This document shows positions 12,357 to 26,897 of a stretch of DNA of 64,000 nt, piece by piece (position 1 is the first letter of the stretch; the number at the start of each line of letters is the position of its first letter). The position numbers and the translations under genes were made by a program. The DNA is from Pseudomonas sp. A34-9 (GTDB lineage: Bacteria; Pseudomonadota; Gammaproteobacteria; Pseudomonadales; Pseudomonadaceae): contig NZ_CP119967.1 in assembly GCF_029543085.1 (NCBI RefSeq), positions 4,118,501 through 4,182,500 on the forward strand, read 5' to 3'. Under the pieces are notes generated by a model. The model was given only the letters and a program-made list of their open reading frames with translations. It had not been told where the DNA came from and searched no databases.

Positions 12357-13031
12357 ATGCAATACAATCTCACCAGGATCGACCCCGATGCTCCTAACGA
12401 GCAATATCCGATTGGCGAACGGGAAACCGTTTCCGATCCGTTAGAAGATCAAGTCCACAAAAACATTTTCATGGGCAAGCTGGAAGACGTGCTGAGTGGC
12501 GCGGTCAACTGGGGACGTAAGAACTCCCTGTGGCCGTACAACTTCGGCCTGTCGTGCTGCTACGTGGAAATGACCACCGCCTTCACGGCGCCCCACGACA
12601 TCGCGCGCTTTGGCGCCGAAGTGATCCGGGCATCGCCGCGTCAGGCCGACTTCATGGTTATCGCCGGGACCTGCTTCATCAAGATGGCGCCGATCATCCA
12701 GCGTCTCTACGAGCAGATGCTCGAGCCGAAGTGGGTTATCTCCATGGGTTCGTGCGCTAACTCCGGTGGCATGTACGACATCTACTCTGTGGTTCAAGGG
12801 GTGGACAAGTTCCTGCCCGTGGACGTCTACGTACCTGGCTGCCCGCCCCGTCCTGAAGCATTTCTGCAAGGCTTGATGCTGTTGCAGGAATCGATTGGAC
12901 AGGAGCGTCGTCCGCTTTCCTGGGTCGTTGGTGATCAAGGCGTCTATCGCGCCGACATGCCTTCGCAGAAGGAACAGCGCCGCGAACAGCGAATCGCAGT
13001 CACCAATCTGCGCAGCCCTGACGAAGTCTGA
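12357..13031 (+). CDS. nuoB: NADH-quinone oxidoreductase subunit B
   Basis: A connecting-arm subunit carrying the [4Fe-4S] cluster N2, the last cluster before quinone. The cysteines are in [17 protein letters not shown] and PGCPPRPE. Its 224 residues and the start [20 protein letters not shown] are typical of Pseudomonas NuoB. GAGG lies 9 bases upstream of the ATG; a TTG 6 bases earlier is less likely. Confidence 0.97.
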   Translation: MQYNLTRIDPDAPNEQYPIGERETVSDPLEDQVHKNIFMGKLEDVLSGAVNWGRKNSLWPYNFGLSCCYVEMTTAFTAPHDIARFGAEVIRASPRQADFMVIAGTCFIKMAPIIQRLYEQMLEPKWVISMGSCANSGGMYDIYSVVQGVDKFLPVDVYVPGCPPRPEAFLQGLMLLQESIGQERRPLSWVVGDQGVYRADMPSQKEQRREQRIAVTNLRSPDEV

Positions 13032-13047
13032 TCCAGATCTGTTCTGA

Positions 13048-14889
<1,842 letters not shown>

Positions 14890-14891
14890 GC

Positions 14892-15389
14892 ATGAACAGC
14901 ACGCTTATCCAGACAGACCGTTTCACCCTCAGTGAAACCGAGCGCTCGGCCATCGAGCACGAGCTGCATCACTACGAAGACCCGCGCGCGGCGTCGATCG
15001 AAGCCCTGAAGATCGTTCAGAAGGAACGCGGCTGGGTGCCGGATGGCGCCCTGTACGCAATCGGCGAAATCCTCGGCATCCCGGCCAGCGACGTTGAAGG
15101 TGTGGCGACGTTCTATAGCCAGATTTTCCGTCAGCCAGTCGGCCGTCACATCATTCGCGTCTGCGACAGCATGGTCTGCTACATCGGTGGCCACGAGTCG
15201 GTGGTCAGCGAAATCCAGAACAATCTGGGCATCGGCCTGGGTCAGACCACCGCCGACGGTCGTTTCACCCTGCTGCCTGTCTGCTGCCTCGGCAACTGCG
15301 ACAAGGCACCGGCGCTGATGATTGACGACGACACCTTTGGTGATGTGCAGCCTGCTGGCGTCGCCAAACTGCTCGAGGGCTACGTATGA
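14892..15389 (+). CDS. nuoE: NADH-quinone oxidoreductase subunit E
   Basis: A peripheral-arm subunit with the [2Fe-2S] cluster N1a. The four cysteines are in [11 protein letters not shown] and [11 protein letters not shown], the standard thioredoxin-like ferredoxin pattern. It has 165 residues. Its stop overlaps the nuoF start (ATGA), so the NADH dehydrogenase module NuoE-F-G is made together. Confidence 0.97.
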   Translation: MNSTLIQTDRFTLSETERSAIEHELHHYEDPRAASIEALKIVQKERGWVPDGALYAIGEILGIPASDVEGVATFYSQIFRQPVGRHIIRVCDSMVCYIGGHESVVSEIQNNLGIGLGQTTADGRFTLLPVCCLGNCDKAPALMIDDDTFGDVQPAGVAKLLEGYV

Positions 15390-16738
15390 CCCTGACATCT
15401 TTCGGTCCTGCCAACCGCATTCAGCGTTCGGCCGAGACTCACCCGCTGACCTGGCGTCTGCGCGATGACGGCGAAGCCGTATGGCTCGACGAGTACCAGG
15501 CCAAGAACGGCTACGCCGCTGCGCGCAAAGCCTTCGCCGACATGGACCAGGACGCCATCGTCCAGACCGTGAAAGACGCAGGTTTGAAAGGTCGCGGCGG
15601 TGCAGGCTTCCCCACGGGCGTGAAGTGGGGCCTGATGCCCAAAGACGAATCCATCAACATCCGCTACCTGCTGTGCAACGCGGATGAAATGGAGCCGAAC
15701 ACCTGGAAAGACCGCATGCTGATGGAGCAACTGCCCCATCTGCTGATCGAAGGCATGCTGATCAGTGCTCGCGCGCTGAAAACCTACCGTGGCTACATCT
15801 TCCTGCGTGGCGAATACACCACCGCCGCCAAGCACCTCAACCGTGCCGTGGAAGAAGCCAAGGCAGCGGGCCTGCTGGGCAAGAACATTCTCGGTAGCGG
15901 TTTTGATTTCGAGCTGTTCGTCCACACCGGCGCCGGGCGCTACATCTGCGGTGAAGAAACCGCACTGATCAACTCCCTCGAAGGCCGCCGCGCCAACCCG
16001 CGCTCCAAGCCGCCCTTCCCTGCCGCCGTCGGCGTGTGGGGCAAGCCGACTTGCGTGAACAACGTGGAAACCCTGTGCAACGTGCCGGCGATCATTGCCG
16101 ACGGCGTTGACTGGTACAAATCGTTGGCCCGCGAAGGCAGCGAAGACATGGGCACCAAGCTCATGGGCTTCTCCGGCAAGGTCAAGAACCCGGGCCTGTG
16201 GGAACTGCCATTCGGCGTCACCGGCCGCGAGTTGTTCGAAGACTACGCCGGCGGCATGCGCGACGGCTTCAAACTCAAGGCCTGGCAGCCAGGGGGTGCC
16301 GGTACCGGTTTCCTCCTGCCTGAGCACCTCGACGCACAAATGTACGCCGGCGGCATCGCCAAAGTGGGCACCCGTATGGGTACCGGCCTGGCCATGGCGG
16401 TGGACGACAGCGTCAACATGGTCTCCTTGCTGCGCAACATGGAGCAGTTCTTCGCTCGCGAGTCGTGCGGTTTCTGCACCCCGTGCCGTGATGGTTTGCC
16501 ATGGAGCGTCAAGCTCCTGATGGCCATCGAAGAAGGCCGCGGTCAGCCAGGCGACATTGAGACCCTGCTGGGTCTGGTCAACTTCCTCGGCCCGGGCAAG
16601 ACCTTCTGTGCTCACGCACCGGGTGCCGTGGAGCCGTTGGGCAGTGCCATCAAATACTTCCGTCCAGAGTTCGAAGCCGGTATTGCGCCTGTAAGCGCCG
16701 TCCCGCCTCTGGCAAGGCCGATCGTAGTCGGCGCGTAA
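15386..16738 (+). CDS. nuoF: NADH-quinone oxidoreductase subunit F
   Basis: The NADH-oxidising subunit, 450 residues, with FMN and the [4Fe-4S] cluster N3. The nucleotide/FMN region [14 protein letters not shown] and the [17 protein letters not shown] segment are present. The cluster cysteines are in [12 protein letters not shown], with a fourth in FCAHAPGA. A strong hairpin follows the stop codon before nuoG. Confidence 0.97.
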   Translation: MTLTSFGPANRIQRSAETHPLTWRLRDDGEAVWLDEYQAKNGYAAARKAFADMDQDAIVQTVKDAGLKGRGGAGFPTGVKWGLMPKDESINIRYLLCNADEMEPNTWKDRMLMEQLPHLLIEGMLISARALKTYRGYIFLRGEYTTAAKHLNRAVEEAKAAGLLGKNILGSGFDFELFVHTGAGRYICGEETALINSLEGRRANPRSKPPFPAAVGVWGKPTCVNNVETLCNVPAIIADGVDWYKSLAREGSEDMGTKLMGFSGKVKNPGLWELPFGVTGRELFEDYAGGMRDGFKLKAWQPGGAGTGFLLPEHLDAQMYAGGIAKVGTRMGTGLAMAVDDSVNMVSLLRNMEQFFARESCGFCTPCRDGLPWSVKLLMAIEEGRGQPGDIETLLGLVNFLGPGKTFCAHAPGAVEPLGSAIKYFRPEFEAGIAPVSAVPPLARPIVVGA

Positions 16739-16745
16739 ACGCTTA

Positions 16746-16775
16746 AAAGGCGAAGGGTCCGTGCCCTTCGCCTTT
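16746..16775 (+). other. Strong hairpin between nuoF and nuoG
   Basis: AAAGGCGAAGGG (16746-16757) and CCCTTCGCCTTT (16764-16775) form a perfect 12-bp stem with a 6-base loop. It starts 7 bases after the nuoF stop, in the only long gap (135 bases) of the operon. No extended U-run follows, so partial termination or a processing and stability role is more likely than full termination. Confidence 0.65.
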
Positions 16776-16873
16776 CGTCCGATGACGCCTTTCGGGGCTG
16801 ACTGGATTCGGACGGATAACAAGATTCCATTAGCCACGCCCGCTGACACCGGGCCAACGAAGACCTTTGAACC

Positions 16874-19588
16874 ATGGCCACTATCCACGTAGACGGCAAA
16901 GCGCTCGAAGTCGACGGGGCAGACAACCTGTTACAGGCATGTCTGTCGCTGGGCCTCGACATCCCTTATTTCTGCTGGCACCCCGCGCTTGGTAGCGTCG
17001 GGGCTTGCCGCCAGTGCGCGGTCAAGCAGTACACCGACGAGAACGACACCCGTGGTCGCATCGTCATGTCGTGCATGACCCCGGCCACCGACAACACCTG
17101 GATCTCCATCGACGATGAAGAATCCAAGGCGTTCCGCGCCAGTGTTGTCGAATGGCTGATGACCAACCACCCGCACGACTGCCCTGTGTGCGAAGAAGGC
17201 GGTCATTGCCACCTGCAAGACATGACCGTGATGACCGGCCACAACGAGCGCCGTTATCGCTTCACCAAACGCACCCACCAGAACCAGCAACTGGGCCCGT
17301 TCATTTCCCACGAAATGAACCGCTGCATCGCTTGCTACCGCTGCGTGCGTTTCTACAAGGATTACGCCGGCGGCACCGACCTCGGTGTGTTCGGCGCCCA
17401 CGACAACGTGTACTTCGGTCGCGTTGAAGACGGCACCCTCGAAAGCGAATTCTCCGGCAACCTCACCGAGGTCTGCCCGACCGGTGTGTTCACCGACAAG
17501 ACTCACTCCGAGCGCTACAACCGTAAATGGGACATGCAGTTCGCGCCGAGCATCTGCCATGGCTGCTCGAGCGGTTGCAACATTTCCCCGGGCGAACGTT
17601 ACGGCGAACTGCGTCGTATCGAAAACCGTTTCAACGGTTCGGTGAACCAGTACTTCCTGTGCGACCGTGGCCGTTTCGGTTATGGCTACGTCAACCGCAC
17701 CGACCGTCCTCGTCAGCCGCTGCTGGCCGACGGCACCAAGCTCAGCCTCGACGCTGCGCTGGATAAAGCCGCTGACTTGCTGCGCGGGCGCAACATCGTC
17801 GGTATCGGTTCGCCGCGTGCCAGCCTCGAAAGCAACTACGCGTTGCGCGAACTGGTCGGCGCCGAGCACTTCTACTCGGGTATCGAAGCCTCCGAACTGG
17901 AGCGCATCCGTCTGGTCCTGCAAGTGCTGAAAGACAGCCCGCTGCCAGTGCCGAACATGCGCGACATCGAAGACCACGACGCCATTTTCGTCCTCGGTGA
18001 AGACCTGACCCAGACCGCCGCCCGCGTGGCGCTGTCCCTGCGTCAATCGGTCAAAGGCAAAGCTGAAGACATGGCCGAAGCCATGCGCGTTCAGCCTTGG
18101 CTCGACGCTGCAGTGAAGAACATCGGTCAGCACGCGCTGAACCCGCTGTTCATCGCCAGCCTGGCGGAAACCAAACTCGACGACATCGCTGAAGAGTGCG
18201 TTCACGCTGCTCCAGACGATCTGGCGCGCATCGGTTTCGCCGTGGCTCACGCTCTGGATGCCAGCGCGCCGGCCGTTGAAGGCCTGGACGCTGAAGCACT
18301 GGAACTGGCCAAGCGTATTGCTGATGCCCTGCTCGCAGCCAAACGTCCGCTGATCATCGCCGGTACTTCGCTGGGTTCGAAAGCCTTGATCGAAGCGGCG
18401 GCGAACATCGCCAAAGCCCTGAAGCTGCGCGAGAAAAACGGTTCGATCAGCCTGATCGTACCGGAAGCCAACAGCCTCGGTCTGGCCATGCTCGGTGGCG
18501 AGTCGGTGGATGCGGCGCTGCAAGCGGTCATCGACGGCAAGGCTGACGCGATCGTTGTGCTGGAAAACGATCTGTACACCCGCACCTCGAAAACCAAGGT
18601 CGATGCGGCACTGAACGCGGCGAAAGTGGTGATCGTTGCCGACCATCAGAAGACCGCTACCAGCGATCGCGCGCACCTGGTTCTGCCAGCGGCGAGCTTC
18701 GCTGAAGGCGACGGTACCTTGGTCAGCCAGGAAGGTCGCGCCCAGCGCTTCTTCCAGGTTTTCGATCCGCAATACATGGATGCGAGCATCCTGGTTCACG
18801 AAGGCTGGCGCTGGCTGCACGCCCTGCGCGCCACCCTGCTGAACCAGCCGATCGACTGGACGCAACTCGACCACGTCACCGCTGCCGTGGCTTCGAGCAC
18901 CGCGCAACTGGCGCGTATCGTCGACGCTGCACCGTCCGCGGCGTTCCGCATCAAGGGTCTGAAACTGGCGCGTGAGCCGCTGCGTTATTCCGGTCGCACC
19001 GCGATGCGCGCCGACATCAGCGTTCACGAACCGCGCACCCCGCAAGACAAAGACACCGCGTTCGCCTTCTCCATGGAAGGTTACTCGGGCTCTGCCGAAC
19101 CGCGTCAGCAAGTGCCTTTTGCCTGGTCGCCGGGCTGGAACTCGCCACAAGCGTGGAACAAGTTCCAGGACGAAGTCGGTGGTCACATCCGTGCAGGCGA
19201 CCCGGGCACGCGCCTGATCGAAAGCACCGGTGATTCGCTGAACTGGTTCGCCGCTGCGCCACGTGCGTTCAACCCGGCGCCGGGCACCTGGCAAGCCGTG
19301 CCGTTCTATCACCTGTTCGGCAGCGAAGAGAACTCTTCGAAAGCCGCACCGGTTCAAGAACGCATTCCGGCTCCGTACGTTGCTCTGGCCAAGTCCGAAG
19401 CGGATCGTCTGGGCGTCAATGACGGTGCTCTGCTGAGCCTGAACGTGGCCGGTCAGACCTTGCGTCTGCCGCTGCGCATCAATGAAGAACTGGGCGCCGG
19501 TCTGGTGGCATTGCCTGCGGGCATCGCCGGCATTCCACCGGCATTCGCCGGCGTATCCGTCGACGGTCTGCAGGAGGCAGCGCAATGA
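16874..19588 (+). CDS. nuoG: NADH-quinone oxidoreductase subunit G
   Basis: The largest peripheral subunit, 904 residues, carrying several Fe-S clusters. The N-terminal [2Fe-2S] domain shows C34, C45 and C48 ([16 protein letters not shown]). The [14 protein letters not shown] and [15 protein letters not shown] segments follow. CHGCSSGCN plus a later [11 protein letters not shown] match the extra off-path cluster (N7) kept in some bacteria, including E. coli. The remainder is a molybdopterin-oxidoreductase-like fold without catalytic role. It overlaps nuoH by ATGA. Confidence 0.97.
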   Translation: MATIHVDGKALEVDGADNLLQACLSLGLDIPYFCWHPALGSVGACRQCAVKQYTDENDTRGRIVMSCMTPATDNTWISIDDEESKAFRASVVEWLMTNHPHDCPVCEEGGHCHLQDMTVMTGHNERRYRFTKRTHQNQQLGPFISHEMNRCIACYRCVRFYKDYAGGTDLGVFGAHDNVYFGRVEDGTLESEFSGNLTEVCPTGVFTDKTHSERYNRKWDMQFAPSICHGCSSGCNISPGERYGELRRIENRFNGSVNQYFLCDRGRFGYGYVNRTDRPRQPLLADGTKLSLDAALDKAADLLRGRNIVGIGSPRASLESNYALRELVGAEHFYSGIEASELERIRLVLQVLKDSPLPVPNMRDIEDHDAIFVLGEDLTQTAARVALSLRQSVKGKAEDMAEAMRVQPWLDAAVKNIGQHALNPLFIASLAETKLDDIAEECVHAAPDDLARIGFAVAHALDASAPAVEGLDAEALELAKRIADALLAAKRPLIIAGTSLGSKALIEAAANIAKALKLREKNGSISLIVPEANSLGLAMLGGESVDAALQAVIDGKADAIVVLENDLYTRTSKTKVDAALNAAKVVIVADHQKTATSDRAHLVLPAASFAEGDGTLVSQEGRAQRFFQVFDPQYMDASILVHEGWRWLHALRATLLNQPIDWTQLDHVTAAVASSTAQLARIVDAAPSAAFRIKGLKLAREPLRYSGRTAMRADISVHEPRTPQDKDTAFAFSMEGYSGSAEPRQQVPFAWSPGWNSPQAWNKFQDEVGGHIRAGDPGTRLIESTGDSLNWFAAAPRAFNPAPGTWQAVPFYHLFGSEENSSKAAPVQERIPAPYVALAKSEADRLGVNDGALLSLNVAGQTLRLPLRINEELGAGLVALPAGIAGIPPAFAGVSVDGLQEAAQ

Positions 19589-20592
19589 CCTGGTTCACCC
19601 CTGAAGTGATCGATGTGATCCTCTCGGTCGTCAAAGCCATCGTGATTCTGCTGGCCGTTGTGGTTGCAGGCGCGTTGCTCAGCTTTGTCGAACGTCGCCT
19701 GCTGGGCTGGTGGCAGGACCGTTACGGTCCGAACCGCGTTGGCCCGTTCGGCATGTTCCAGATCGCCGCCGACATGCTGAAGATGTTCTTCAAGGAAGAC
19801 TGGACCCCGCCGTTTGCCGACAAGGTGATCTTCACCCTGGCACCGGTGGTGGCCATGTCCGCCTTGCTGATCGCGTTTGCGATCATCCCGATCACCCCGA
19901 CCTGGGGCGTCGCGGATCTGAACATCGGCCTGCTGTTCTTCTTCGCCATGGCCGGTCTGTCGGTCTACGCGGTGCTGTTCGCCGGCTGGTCGAGTAACAA
20001 CAAGTTCGCCCTGCTCGGCAGCTTGCGTGCGTCGGCGCAGACCGTGTCCTACGAAGTGTTCATGGGCCTGGCCCTGATGGGCATCGTGGTTCAGGTCGGC
20101 TCGTTCAACATGCGCGACATCGTCGAGTACCAGGCGCAGAACCTGTGGTTCATCATTCCGCAGTTCTTCGGCTTCTGTACCTTCTTCATCGCTGGCGTCG
20201 CCGTGACTCACCGTCACCCGTTCGACCAGCCGGAAGCGGAACAGGAACTGGCCGACGGTTACCACATTGAATACGCCGGTATGAAATGGGGCATGTTCTT
20301 CGTCGGTGAATACATCGGCATCATTCTGATCTCGGCGCTGTTGGTCACCCTGTTCTTCGGTGGCTGGCACGGTCCGTTCGGCATCTTGCCGCAACTGGCG
20401 TTCGTCTGGTTCGCACTGAAGACCGCGTTCTTCATCATGCTGTTCATCCTGCTGCGCGCTTCCATTCCGCGTCCGCGTTATGACCAGGTGATGGATTTCA
20501 GCTGGAAATTCTGCCTGCCACTGACCCTGATCAATTTGCTGGTGACCGCTGCGGTCGTGTTGTGGAACACGCCTGCAGTCGCGGTTCAGTGA
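19585..20592 (+). CDS. nuoH: NADH-quinone oxidoreductase subunit H
   Basis: The membrane subunit at the junction of the arms, 335 residues with about eight membrane helices, forming the quinone entry channel with NuoB and NuoD. The conserved segments [21 protein letters not shown] and [21 protein letters not shown] are present. Start ATG at 19585 with AGGAGG upstream inside the nuoG end. Confidence 0.97.
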   Translation: MTWFTPEVIDVILSVVKAIVILLAVVVAGALLSFVERRLLGWWQDRYGPNRVGPFGMFQIAADMLKMFFKEDWTPPFADKVIFTLAPVVAMSALLIAFAIIPITPTWGVADLNIGLLFFFAMAGLSVYAVLFAGWSSNNKFALLGSLRASAQTVSYEVFMGLALMGIVVQVGSFNMRDIVEYQAQNLWFIIPQFFGFCTFFIAGVAVTHRHPFDQPEAEQELADGYHIEYAGMKWGMFFVGEYIGIILISALLVTLFFGGWHGPFGILPQLAFVWFALKTAFFIMLFILLRASIPRPRYDQVMDFSWKFCLPLTLINLLVTAAVVLWNTPAVAVQ

Positions 20593-20603
20593 GGATTTGA
20601 CCC

Positions 20604-21152
20604 ATGTTCAAATATATTGGCGACATCGTTAAGGGTACTGGTACCCAGTTGCGCAGCCTGGTCATGGTCTTCGGCCATGGCTTTCGCAAGCGCGACACCC
20701 TGCAATATCCGGAAGAAGCGGTCTACCTGCCACCACGCTACCGTGGCCGTATCGTCCTGACCCGCGACCCCGATGGCGAAGAGCGTTGCGTAGCCTGCAA
20801 CCTGTGCGCCGTGGCTTGCCCGGTCGGTTGCATCTCGCTGCAGAAAGCTGAAACCGAAGACGGTCGCTGGTACCCGGACTTCTTCCGTATCAACTTCTCG
20901 CGCTGCATTTTCTGCGGCCTCTGCGAGGAAGCCTGTCCGACCACCGCGATCCAGCTGACCCCGGATTTCGAGATGGCCGAGTTCAAACGTCAGGACCTGG
21001 TGTACGAGAAAGAAGATCTGTTGATCTCCGGCCCCGGCAAAAACCCTGATTACAACTTCTATCGTGTTGCAGGTATGGCAATCGCTGGCAAGCCGAAAGG
21101 CTCCGCGCAGAACGAAGCCGAACCGATCAACGTGAAGAGCTTGCTGCCTTAA
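20604..21152 (+). CDS. nuoI: NADH-quinone oxidoreductase subunit I
   Basis: A ferredoxin-like subunit with two [4Fe-4S] clusters (N6a, N6b). Both motifs are clear: [15 protein letters not shown] and [15 protein letters not shown]. It has 182 residues, with an amphipathic N-terminus that packs on the membrane arm. GAGGA lies upstream of the ATG. Confidence 0.97.
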   Translation: MFKYIGDIVKGTGTQLRSLVMVFGHGFRKRDTLQYPEEAVYLPPRYRGRIVLTRDPDGEERCVACNLCAVACPVGCISLQKAETEDGRWYPDFFRINFSRCIFCGLCEEACPTTAIQLTPDFEMAEFKRQDLVYEKEDLLISGPGKNPDYNFYRVAGMAIAGKPKGSAQNEAEPINVKSLLP

Positions 21153-21161
21153 GGAAGAACG

Positions 21162-21662
21162 ATGGAATTCGCTTTCTATTTCGCATCGGGTATCGCTGTT
21201 GTGTCCACGCTGCGCGTGGTCACCAACACCAACCCTGTGCACGCCCTGCTCTACCTGATCATCTCGTTGATCGCCGTGGCCATGACCTTCTTCGCACTCG
21301 GCGCGCCGTTCGCCGGCGTGCTGGAAGTGATCGCCTACGCCGGCGCCATCATGGTGCTGTTCGTGTTCGTGGTGATGATGCTGAACCTGGGTCCCGCCTC
21401 GGTTCAGCAAGAACGCACCTGGCTCAAGCCCGGCATCTGGGCAGGCCCGGTGATTCTCGCCGCCCTGCTGCTGGCCGAACTGCTGTATGTGCTGTTCGCT
21501 CACCAGAGCGGTGAGGCCATCGGCCACACCACCGTAGACGCGAAAGCCGTGGGCGTCAGCCTGTTCGGCCCGTACCTGCTGGTGGTCGAACTCGCCTCGA
21601 TGCTGCTGCTTGCCGCAGCCGTCACGGCGTTCCATTTGGGCCGTAACGAGGCTAAGGAGTAG
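21162..21662 (+). CDS. nuoJ: NADH-quinone oxidoreductase subunit J
   Basis: A membrane subunit of 166 residues with five hydrophobic helices. The third helix holds the conserved [20 protein letters not shown] pattern with the pi-bulge region involved in coupling. AAGGAAG stands just upstream of the start. Confidence 0.96.
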   Translation: MEFAFYFASGIAVVSTLRVVTNTNPVHALLYLIISLIAVAMTFFALGAPFAGVLEVIAYAGAIMVLFVFVVMMLNLGPASVQQERTWLKPGIWAGPVILAALLLAELLYVLFAHQSGEAIGHTTVDAKAVGVSLFGPYLLVVELASMLLLAAAVTAFHLGRNEAKE

Positions 21663-21665
21663 AAC

Positions 21666-21989
21666 ATGCCTGTTATCCCTCTCGGTTCTATTCCTATGGA
21701 GCATGGATTGGCCGTCGCCGGCATCCTGTTCTGCCTTGGACTGGTCGGCCTGATGGTCCGCCGCAACATTTTGTTCGTGTTGATGAGTCTGGAAGTGATG
21801 ATGAACGCCTCTGCACTGGCCTTCATCGTTGCAGGCGCCCGTTGGGGCCAGCCGGATGGACAGATCATGTTCATCCTGGTGATCAGTTTGGCAGCCGCCG
21901 AGGCCAGTATTGGTCTGGCGATCCTGCTGCAACTGTATCGCCGCTTCCACACGCTCGATATCGACGCTGCCAGTGAGATGCGCGGATGA
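21666..21989 (+). CDS. nuoK: NADH-quinone oxidoreductase subunit K
   Basis: A small membrane subunit with three helices. The two buried glutamates of the family are in MSLEVMMNA and [10 protein letters not shown]. At 107 residues it is about five longer than the usual Pseudomonas form: the N-terminus reads [17 protein letters not shown] where MxxIPLEHGLAV is typical. AAGGAG seven bases before the first ATG supports the longer start; the ATG at 21696 is the alternative. It overlaps nuoL by 4 bases. Confidence 0.95.
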   Translation: MPVIPLGSIPMEHGLAVAGILFCLGLVGLMVRRNILFVLMSLEVMMNASALAFIVAGARWGQPDGQIMFILVISLAAAEASIGLAILLQLYRRFHTLDIDAASEMRG

Positions 21990-23839
21990 ACCTGATCTTT
22001 CTGACTTTCGTATTCCCTCTGATCGGTTTCCTGCTGCTGTCGTTCTCCCGTGGACGCTGGTCGGAAAACCTTTCGGCGCTGATCGGCGTGGGTTCCATTG
22101 GCTTGTCGGCGATTGTCGCCGCGTACGTCATCTGGCAATTCAACGTCGCGCCACCCGAAGGCGGTCACTACACCCTGGTGCTGTGGAAGTGGATGGCGGT
22201 CGAAGGCTTCAAGCCTGACTTCGCCCTCTACGTCGACGGCCTGTCGATCACCATGCTCGGCGTGGTCGTTGGCGTCGGTTTCCTGATCCACCTGTTCGCG
22301 TCCTGGTACATGCGCGGCGAAGCGGGTTACTCGCGCTTCTTCTCGTACACCAACCTGTTTATCGCCAGCATGCTGTTCCTGGTGCTCGGCGATAACCTGT
22401 TGTTCCTGTACTTCGGCTGGGAAGGCGTGGGCCTGTGCTCCTACCTGTTGATCGGTTTCTACTACAGCAACCGCAACAACGGTAACGCCGCACTCAAAGC
22501 CTTCATCGTGACCCGGATCGGCGACGTGTTCATGGCCATCGGCCTGTTCATCCTGTTCCAGCAAGTGGGCACGCTGAACATCCAGGAACTGCTGGTGCTG
22601 GCACCGCAGAAATTCCAGGTCGGCGACTTCTGGATCACCCTGGCGACCCTGATGCTGCTGGGTGGTGCGGTCGGTAAATCGGCGCAACTGCCGCTGCAAA
22701 CCTGGCTCGCGGACGCAATGGCCGGCCCTACCCCGGTTTCGGCACTGATCCACGCCGCAACCATGGTGACCGCCGGTGTCTACCTGATCGCCCGTACCCA
22801 CGGTCTGTTCACCCTGGCGCCGGAAATCCTGCACCTGGTCGGCATCGTTGGTGGTGTGACCCTGGTACTGGCCGGTTTCGCTGCGCTGGTACAAACCGAC
22901 ATCAAACGTATCCTCGCCTACTCGACCATGAGCCAGATCGGCTACATGTTCCTGGCGCTGGGCGTTGGTGCCTGGGATGGTGCGATTTTCCACCTGATGA
23001 CCCACGCCTTCTTCAAGGCCCTGCTGTTCCTTGCTTCCGGTGCGGTGATCGTTGCCTGCCACCACGAGCAGAACATCTTCAAGATGGGCGGTCTGTGGAA
23101 AAAGCTGCCACTGGCCTACGCCAGCTTCATCGTCGGTGGTGCTGCACTGGCCGCTCTGCCACTGGTGACTGCAGGCTTCTACTCCAAGGACGAAATCCTC
23201 TGGGAAGCGTTCGCCAGCGGCAATCACGGTCTGCTCTACGCAGGTCTGGTCGGTGCGTTCATGACGTCGCTGTACACCTTCCGCCTGATCTTCATCACGT
23301 TCCACGGTGAAGCCAAGACCGAAGCCCACGCCGGTCACGGCATCGCTCACTGGCTGCCACTGTCGGTGCTGATCGTGCTGTCGACTTTCGTCGGCGCGAT
23401 GATCGTGCCACCGCTGCACGGCGTGCTGCCGGAAAGCGTTGGCCATGCCGGCGGCGAAGCCAAGCACAGTCTGGAAATCGCCTCGGGCGCCATCGCCCTG
23501 GCCGGTATCCTGCTGGCGGCCCTGCTGTTCCTCGGCAAGCGTCGCTTCGTCACGGCCATCGCCAACAGCGGCATCGGCCGTTTCCTTTCGGCCTGGTGGT
23601 TCGCTGCCTGGGGCTTCGACTGGATCTACGACAAACTGTTCGTCAAGCCGTACCTGGCGATCAGCCACGTACTGCGCAAAGACCCGCTCGACCAGACCAT
23701 CGGTCTGATCCCGCGTATGGCCAAGGGTGGTCACACTGCCCTGAGCCGCACCGAGACCGGTCAACTGCGTTGGTACGCTGCTTCGATGGCTGCTGGTGCC
23801 GTGCTGGTAATCGGCGCCATCGTGCTGGTAGCGGTCTGA
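21986..23839 (+). CDS. nuoL: NADH-quinone oxidoreductase subunit L
   Basis: The distal antiporter-like proton-pumping subunit, 617 residues, with about 16 membrane helices including the long lateral C-terminal helix. The proton-antiporter core is marked by [20 protein letters not shown] and [14 protein letters not shown] segments. The start overlaps the nuoK stop. A 39-base gap to nuoM follows. Confidence 0.97.
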   Translation: MNLIFLTFVFPLIGFLLLSFSRGRWSENLSALIGVGSIGLSAIVAAYVIWQFNVAPPEGGHYTLVLWKWMAVEGFKPDFALYVDGLSITMLGVVVGVGFLIHLFASWYMRGEAGYSRFFSYTNLFIASMLFLVLGDNLLFLYFGWEGVGLCSYLLIGFYYSNRNNGNAALKAFIVTRIGDVFMAIGLFILFQQVGTLNIQELLVLAPQKFQVGDFWITLATLMLLGGAVGKSAQLPLQTWLADAMAGPTPVSALIHAATMVTAGVYLIARTHGLFTLAPEILHLVGIVGGVTLVLAGFAALVQTDIKRILAYSTMSQIGYMFLALGVGAWDGAIFHLMTHAFFKALLFLASGAVIVACHHEQNIFKMGGLWKKLPLAYASFIVGGAALAALPLVTAGFYSKDEILWEAFASGNHGLLYAGLVGAFMTSLYTFRLIFITFHGEAKTEAHAGHGIAHWLPLSVLIVLSTFVGAMIVPPLHGVLPESVGHAGGEAKHSLEIASGAIALAGILLAALLFLGKRRFVTAIANSGIGRFLSAWWFAAWGFDWIYDKLFVKPYLAISHVLRKDPLDQTIGLIPRMAKGGHTALSRTETGQLRWYAASMAAGAVLVIGAIVLVAV

Positions 23840-23878
23840 TATGAACCTTGCGAATTTGCGAAAGGAAACGAGCCCGTC

Positions 23879-25411
23879 ATGATTCTGCCTTGGCTAATCC
23901 TGATCCCCTTCATCGGCGGCCTGCTGTGCTGGATGGGTGAGCGCTTCGGCGCTACCCTGCCCCGCTGGATTGCGCTGTTGACCATGACCCTGGAACTCGC
24001 CCTCGGCCTCTGGCTGTGGGCCCACGGTGACTATTCATTTGCCCCGGCGCCTGGCGCCGATCCGACCTGGGCGCTTGAGTTCAAGCATGTCTGGATCCAG
24101 CGCTTCGGCATCAACGTGCACCTGGCCCTCGACGGCCTGTCGCTGTTGATGATCCTGCTGACCGGTCTGCTGGGTATCCTCTCGGTACTCTGCTCGTGGA
24201 AAGAGATTCAACGTCACGTTGGCTTCTTCCACCTGAACCTGATGTGGATCCTGGGCGGCGTGGTCGGCGTGTTCCTCGCCCTCGACCTGTTCATGTTCTT
24301 CTTCTTCTGGGAAATGATGCTGGTGCCGATGTACTTCCTCATCGCGCTCTGGGGTCACAGTTCTTCGGACGGCAAGAAAACCCGGATCTACGCAGCGACC
24401 AAGTTCTTCATCTTCACTCAGGCTTCCGGCCTGATCATGCTGGTGGCGATCCTCGGTCTGGTACTGGTCAACTTCAACAACACTGGCGTGATTACCTTCA
24501 ACTACGCCGACCTGTTGAAAACCAAGATGTCGATGACCACCGAGTACATTCTGATGCTCGGCTTCTTCATCGCCTTCGCGGTTAAGCTGCCAGTCGTACC
24601 GTTCCACTCGTGGTTGCCTGACGCTCACGCCCAGGCGCCGACTGCCGGTTCCGTCGACCTCGCCGGTATCTTGCTGAAAACCGCTGCCTACGGTCTGCTG
24701 CGTTTCGCCCTGCCGCTGTTCCCGAATGCCTCGGCCGAGTTTGCGCCGATCGCCATGACCCTCGGTCTGATCGGGATCTTCTACGGTGCGTTCCTCGCTT
24801 TCGCACAAACCGACATCAAGCGTCTGATCGCCTTCTCGTCCGTTTCCCACATGGGCTTCGTGTTGATCGGCATCTACTCCGGCAGCCAGCTGGCCCTGCA
24901 AGGTGCAGTGATCCAGATGCTCGCGCACGGTCTGTCGGCGGCGGCACTGTTTATCCTCAGCGGTCAGCTGTACGAGCGTCTGCATACTCGTGACATGCGT
25001 GAGATGGGCGGTCTGTGGTCGCGTATCGCTTACCTGCCGGCAATCAGCCTGTTCTTTGCAGCCGCGTCCCTGGGTCTGCCGGGTACCGGCAACTTCGTCG
25101 GCGAGTTCCTGATCCTGATCGGTACGTTCGCCAGTGCGCCATGGATCACTGCGATTGCCACGTCCGGTCTGGTGTTCGGTTCGGTCTACTCGCTGATCAT
25201 GATCCACCGTGCTTACTTCGGTCCGGCCAAATCGGATTCGATCCTGCACGGCATGGACGGTCGCGAACTGATCATGGTGCTGGGCCTTGCGGCATTGCTG
25301 ATTTACCTCGGCGTTTACCCGCAACCGTTCCTCGACACTTCTGCCGCCACGATGCATGGCGTACAGCAGTGGCTCGGCACCGCCTTCACTCAACTCGCTT
25401 CGGCCCGGTAA
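23879..25411 (+). CDS. nuoM: NADH-quinone oxidoreductase subunit M
   Basis: An antiporter-like membrane subunit of 510 residues with about 14 helices. It contains the conserved helix [16 protein letters not shown] with the key glutamate, and [20 protein letters not shown] with the pumping lysine. It follows GAAAGGAAACGAG upstream. nuoN begins 7 bases after its stop. Confidence 0.97.
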   Translation: MILPWLILIPFIGGLLCWMGERFGATLPRWIALLTMTLELALGLWLWAHGDYSFAPAPGADPTWALEFKHVWIQRFGINVHLALDGLSLLMILLTGLLGILSVLCSWKEIQRHVGFFHLNLMWILGGVVGVFLALDLFMFFFFWEMMLVPMYFLIALWGHSSSDGKKTRIYAATKFFIFTQASGLIMLVAILGLVLVNFNNTGVITFNYADLLKTKMSMTTEYILMLGFFIAFAVKLPVVPFHSWLPDAHAQAPTAGSVDLAGILLKTAAYGLLRFALPLFPNASAEFAPIAMTLGLIGIFYGAFLAFAQTDIKRLIAFSSVSHMGFVLIGIYSGSQLALQGAVIQMLAHGLSAAALFILSGQLYERLHTRDMREMGGLWSRIAYLPAISLFFAAASLGLPGTGNFVGEFLILIGTFASAPWITAIATSGLVFGSVYSLIMIHRAYFGPAKSDSILHGMDGRELIMVLGLAALLIYLGVYPQPFLDTSAATMHGVQQWLGTAFTQLASAR

Positions 25412-25418
25412 GAGCGCT

Positions 25419-26882
25419 ATGGAATTCACGATTCAACACTTTATTGCGCTTGCGCCACTGTTGATCACCAGCCTCACCATTATCGTGGTGATGCTGGCAA
25501 TCGCCTGGCGCCGCAATCACTCGCAGACCTTCCTGATCTCGGTCGCCGGTCTGAACCTGGCCCTGCTGTCGATCCTGCCGGCCCTGAAAGTCGCGCCTCT
25601 GGCCGTGACTCCACTGCTGCAGATCGACACCTTCGCTTGCCTGTACATGGCGCTGATCCTGGTCGCCACCCTCGCTTGCGTCACCCTCGCCCACGCCTAT
25701 CTGGGCGATGGCGGTTCGGGTTACCCGGGCAACCGTGAAGAACTGTACCTGTTGATCCTGATGGCCGCCGCCGGTGGTCTGGTTCTGGTCAGCGCGCAGC
25801 ACCTGGCCGGTTTGTTCATCGGTCTGGAACTGCTCTCGGTACCGGTTTACGGTCTGGTGGCTTACGCCTTCTTCAACAAGCGTTCGCTGGAAGCCGGCAT
25901 CAAATACATGGTGTTGTCGGCCGCCGGTTCTGCGTTCCTGTTGTTCGGTATGGCGCTGCTGTACGCAGACTCCGGTTCGCTGAGCTTCGTCGGTATCGGT
26001 CAGGCTCTGGCTGCAACTGGCCTGCCTAGCTCGCTGGCACAACTGGGCCTGGGCATGATGCTGATCGGTCTGGCGTTCAAGCTTTCGCTGGTACCGTTCC
26101 ACCTGTGGACGCCGGACGTCTACGAAGGTGCTCCGGCACCAGTGGCCGCGTTCCTCGCCACTGCGTCGAAGGTTGCGGTGTTTGCGGTGATGGTGCGTCT
26201 GTTCCAGATCTCCCCTGCCGCGAGCAGTGGCGTACTGAGCGACGTGCTGACCGTCATCGCCTTCGCCTCGATCCTGTTCGGTAACCTGCTGGCCCTGACC
26301 CAGAGCAACCTCAAGCGTCTGCTCGGTTACTCGTCCATCGCGCACTTCGGCTACCTGCTGATCGCGCTGGTGGCGAGCAAGGGTCTGGCGGTGGAAGCCA
26401 TCGGCGTCTACCTGGTCACCTACGTGATCACCAGCCTCGGCGCGTTCGGCGTGATCACCCTGATGTCCTCGCCGTACAACGGCCGTGACGCCGACGCACT
26501 GTACGAGTATCGCGGCCTGTTCTGGCGCCGTCCATACCTGACCGCCGTCCTGACCGTGATGATGCTGTCGCTCGCGGGTATCCCGCTGACTGCAGGCTTC
26601 ATCGGCAAGTTCTACATCATCGCTACCGGTGTCGAGTCGCACCAATGGTGGCTGGTCGGTTCGCTGGTACTGGGCAGCGCCATCGGCGTGTTCTACTACC
26701 TGCGCGTGATGGTCACCCTGTACCTGATCGAACCAAACCTGCGTCGCCACGACGCCCAGCTGCACTGGGAACAGAAGGCAGGCGGCGTGATGCTGCTGGC
26801 CATCGCCCTGGTCGCATTCTTCCTGGGTGTGTACCCGCAGCCATTGCTGACACTGGTTCAGCAGGCGGGTCTGGCGGGCTGA
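25419..26882 (+). CDS. nuoN: NADH-quinone oxidoreductase subunit N
   Basis: The third antiporter-like subunit, 487 residues with about 14 helices. Core segments include [20 protein letters not shown] and [20 protein letters not shown] used [15 protein letters not shown] at 25419, preceded by an AGAG site; an in-frame ATG 63 bases upstream lies inside nuoM. It ends the operon, and a strong terminator follows. Confidence 0.97.
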   Translation: MEFTIQHFIALAPLLITSLTIIVVMLAIAWRRNHSQTFLISVAGLNLALLSILPALKVAPLAVTPLLQIDTFACLYMALILVATLACVTLAHAYLGDGGSGYPGNREELYLLILMAAAGGLVLVSAQHLAGLFIGLELLSVPVYGLVAYAFFNKRSLEAGIKYMVLSAAGSAFLLFGMALLYADSGSLSFVGIGQALAATGLPSSLAQLGLGMMLIGLAFKLSLVPFHLWTPDVYEGAPAPVAAFLATASKVAVFAVMVRLFQISPAASSGVLSDVLTVIAFASILFGNLLALTQSNLKRLLGYSSIAHFGYLLIALVASKGLAVEAIGVYLVTYVITSLGAFGVITLMSSPYNGRDADALYEYRGLFWRRPYLTAVLTVMMLSLAGIPLTAGFIGKFYIIATGVESHQWWLVGSLVLGSAIGVFYYLRVMVTLYLIEPNLRRHDAQLHWEQKAGGVMLLAIALVAFFLGVYPQPLLTLVQQAGLAG

Positions 26883-26897
26883 TTGCTTGGCTGGAAA

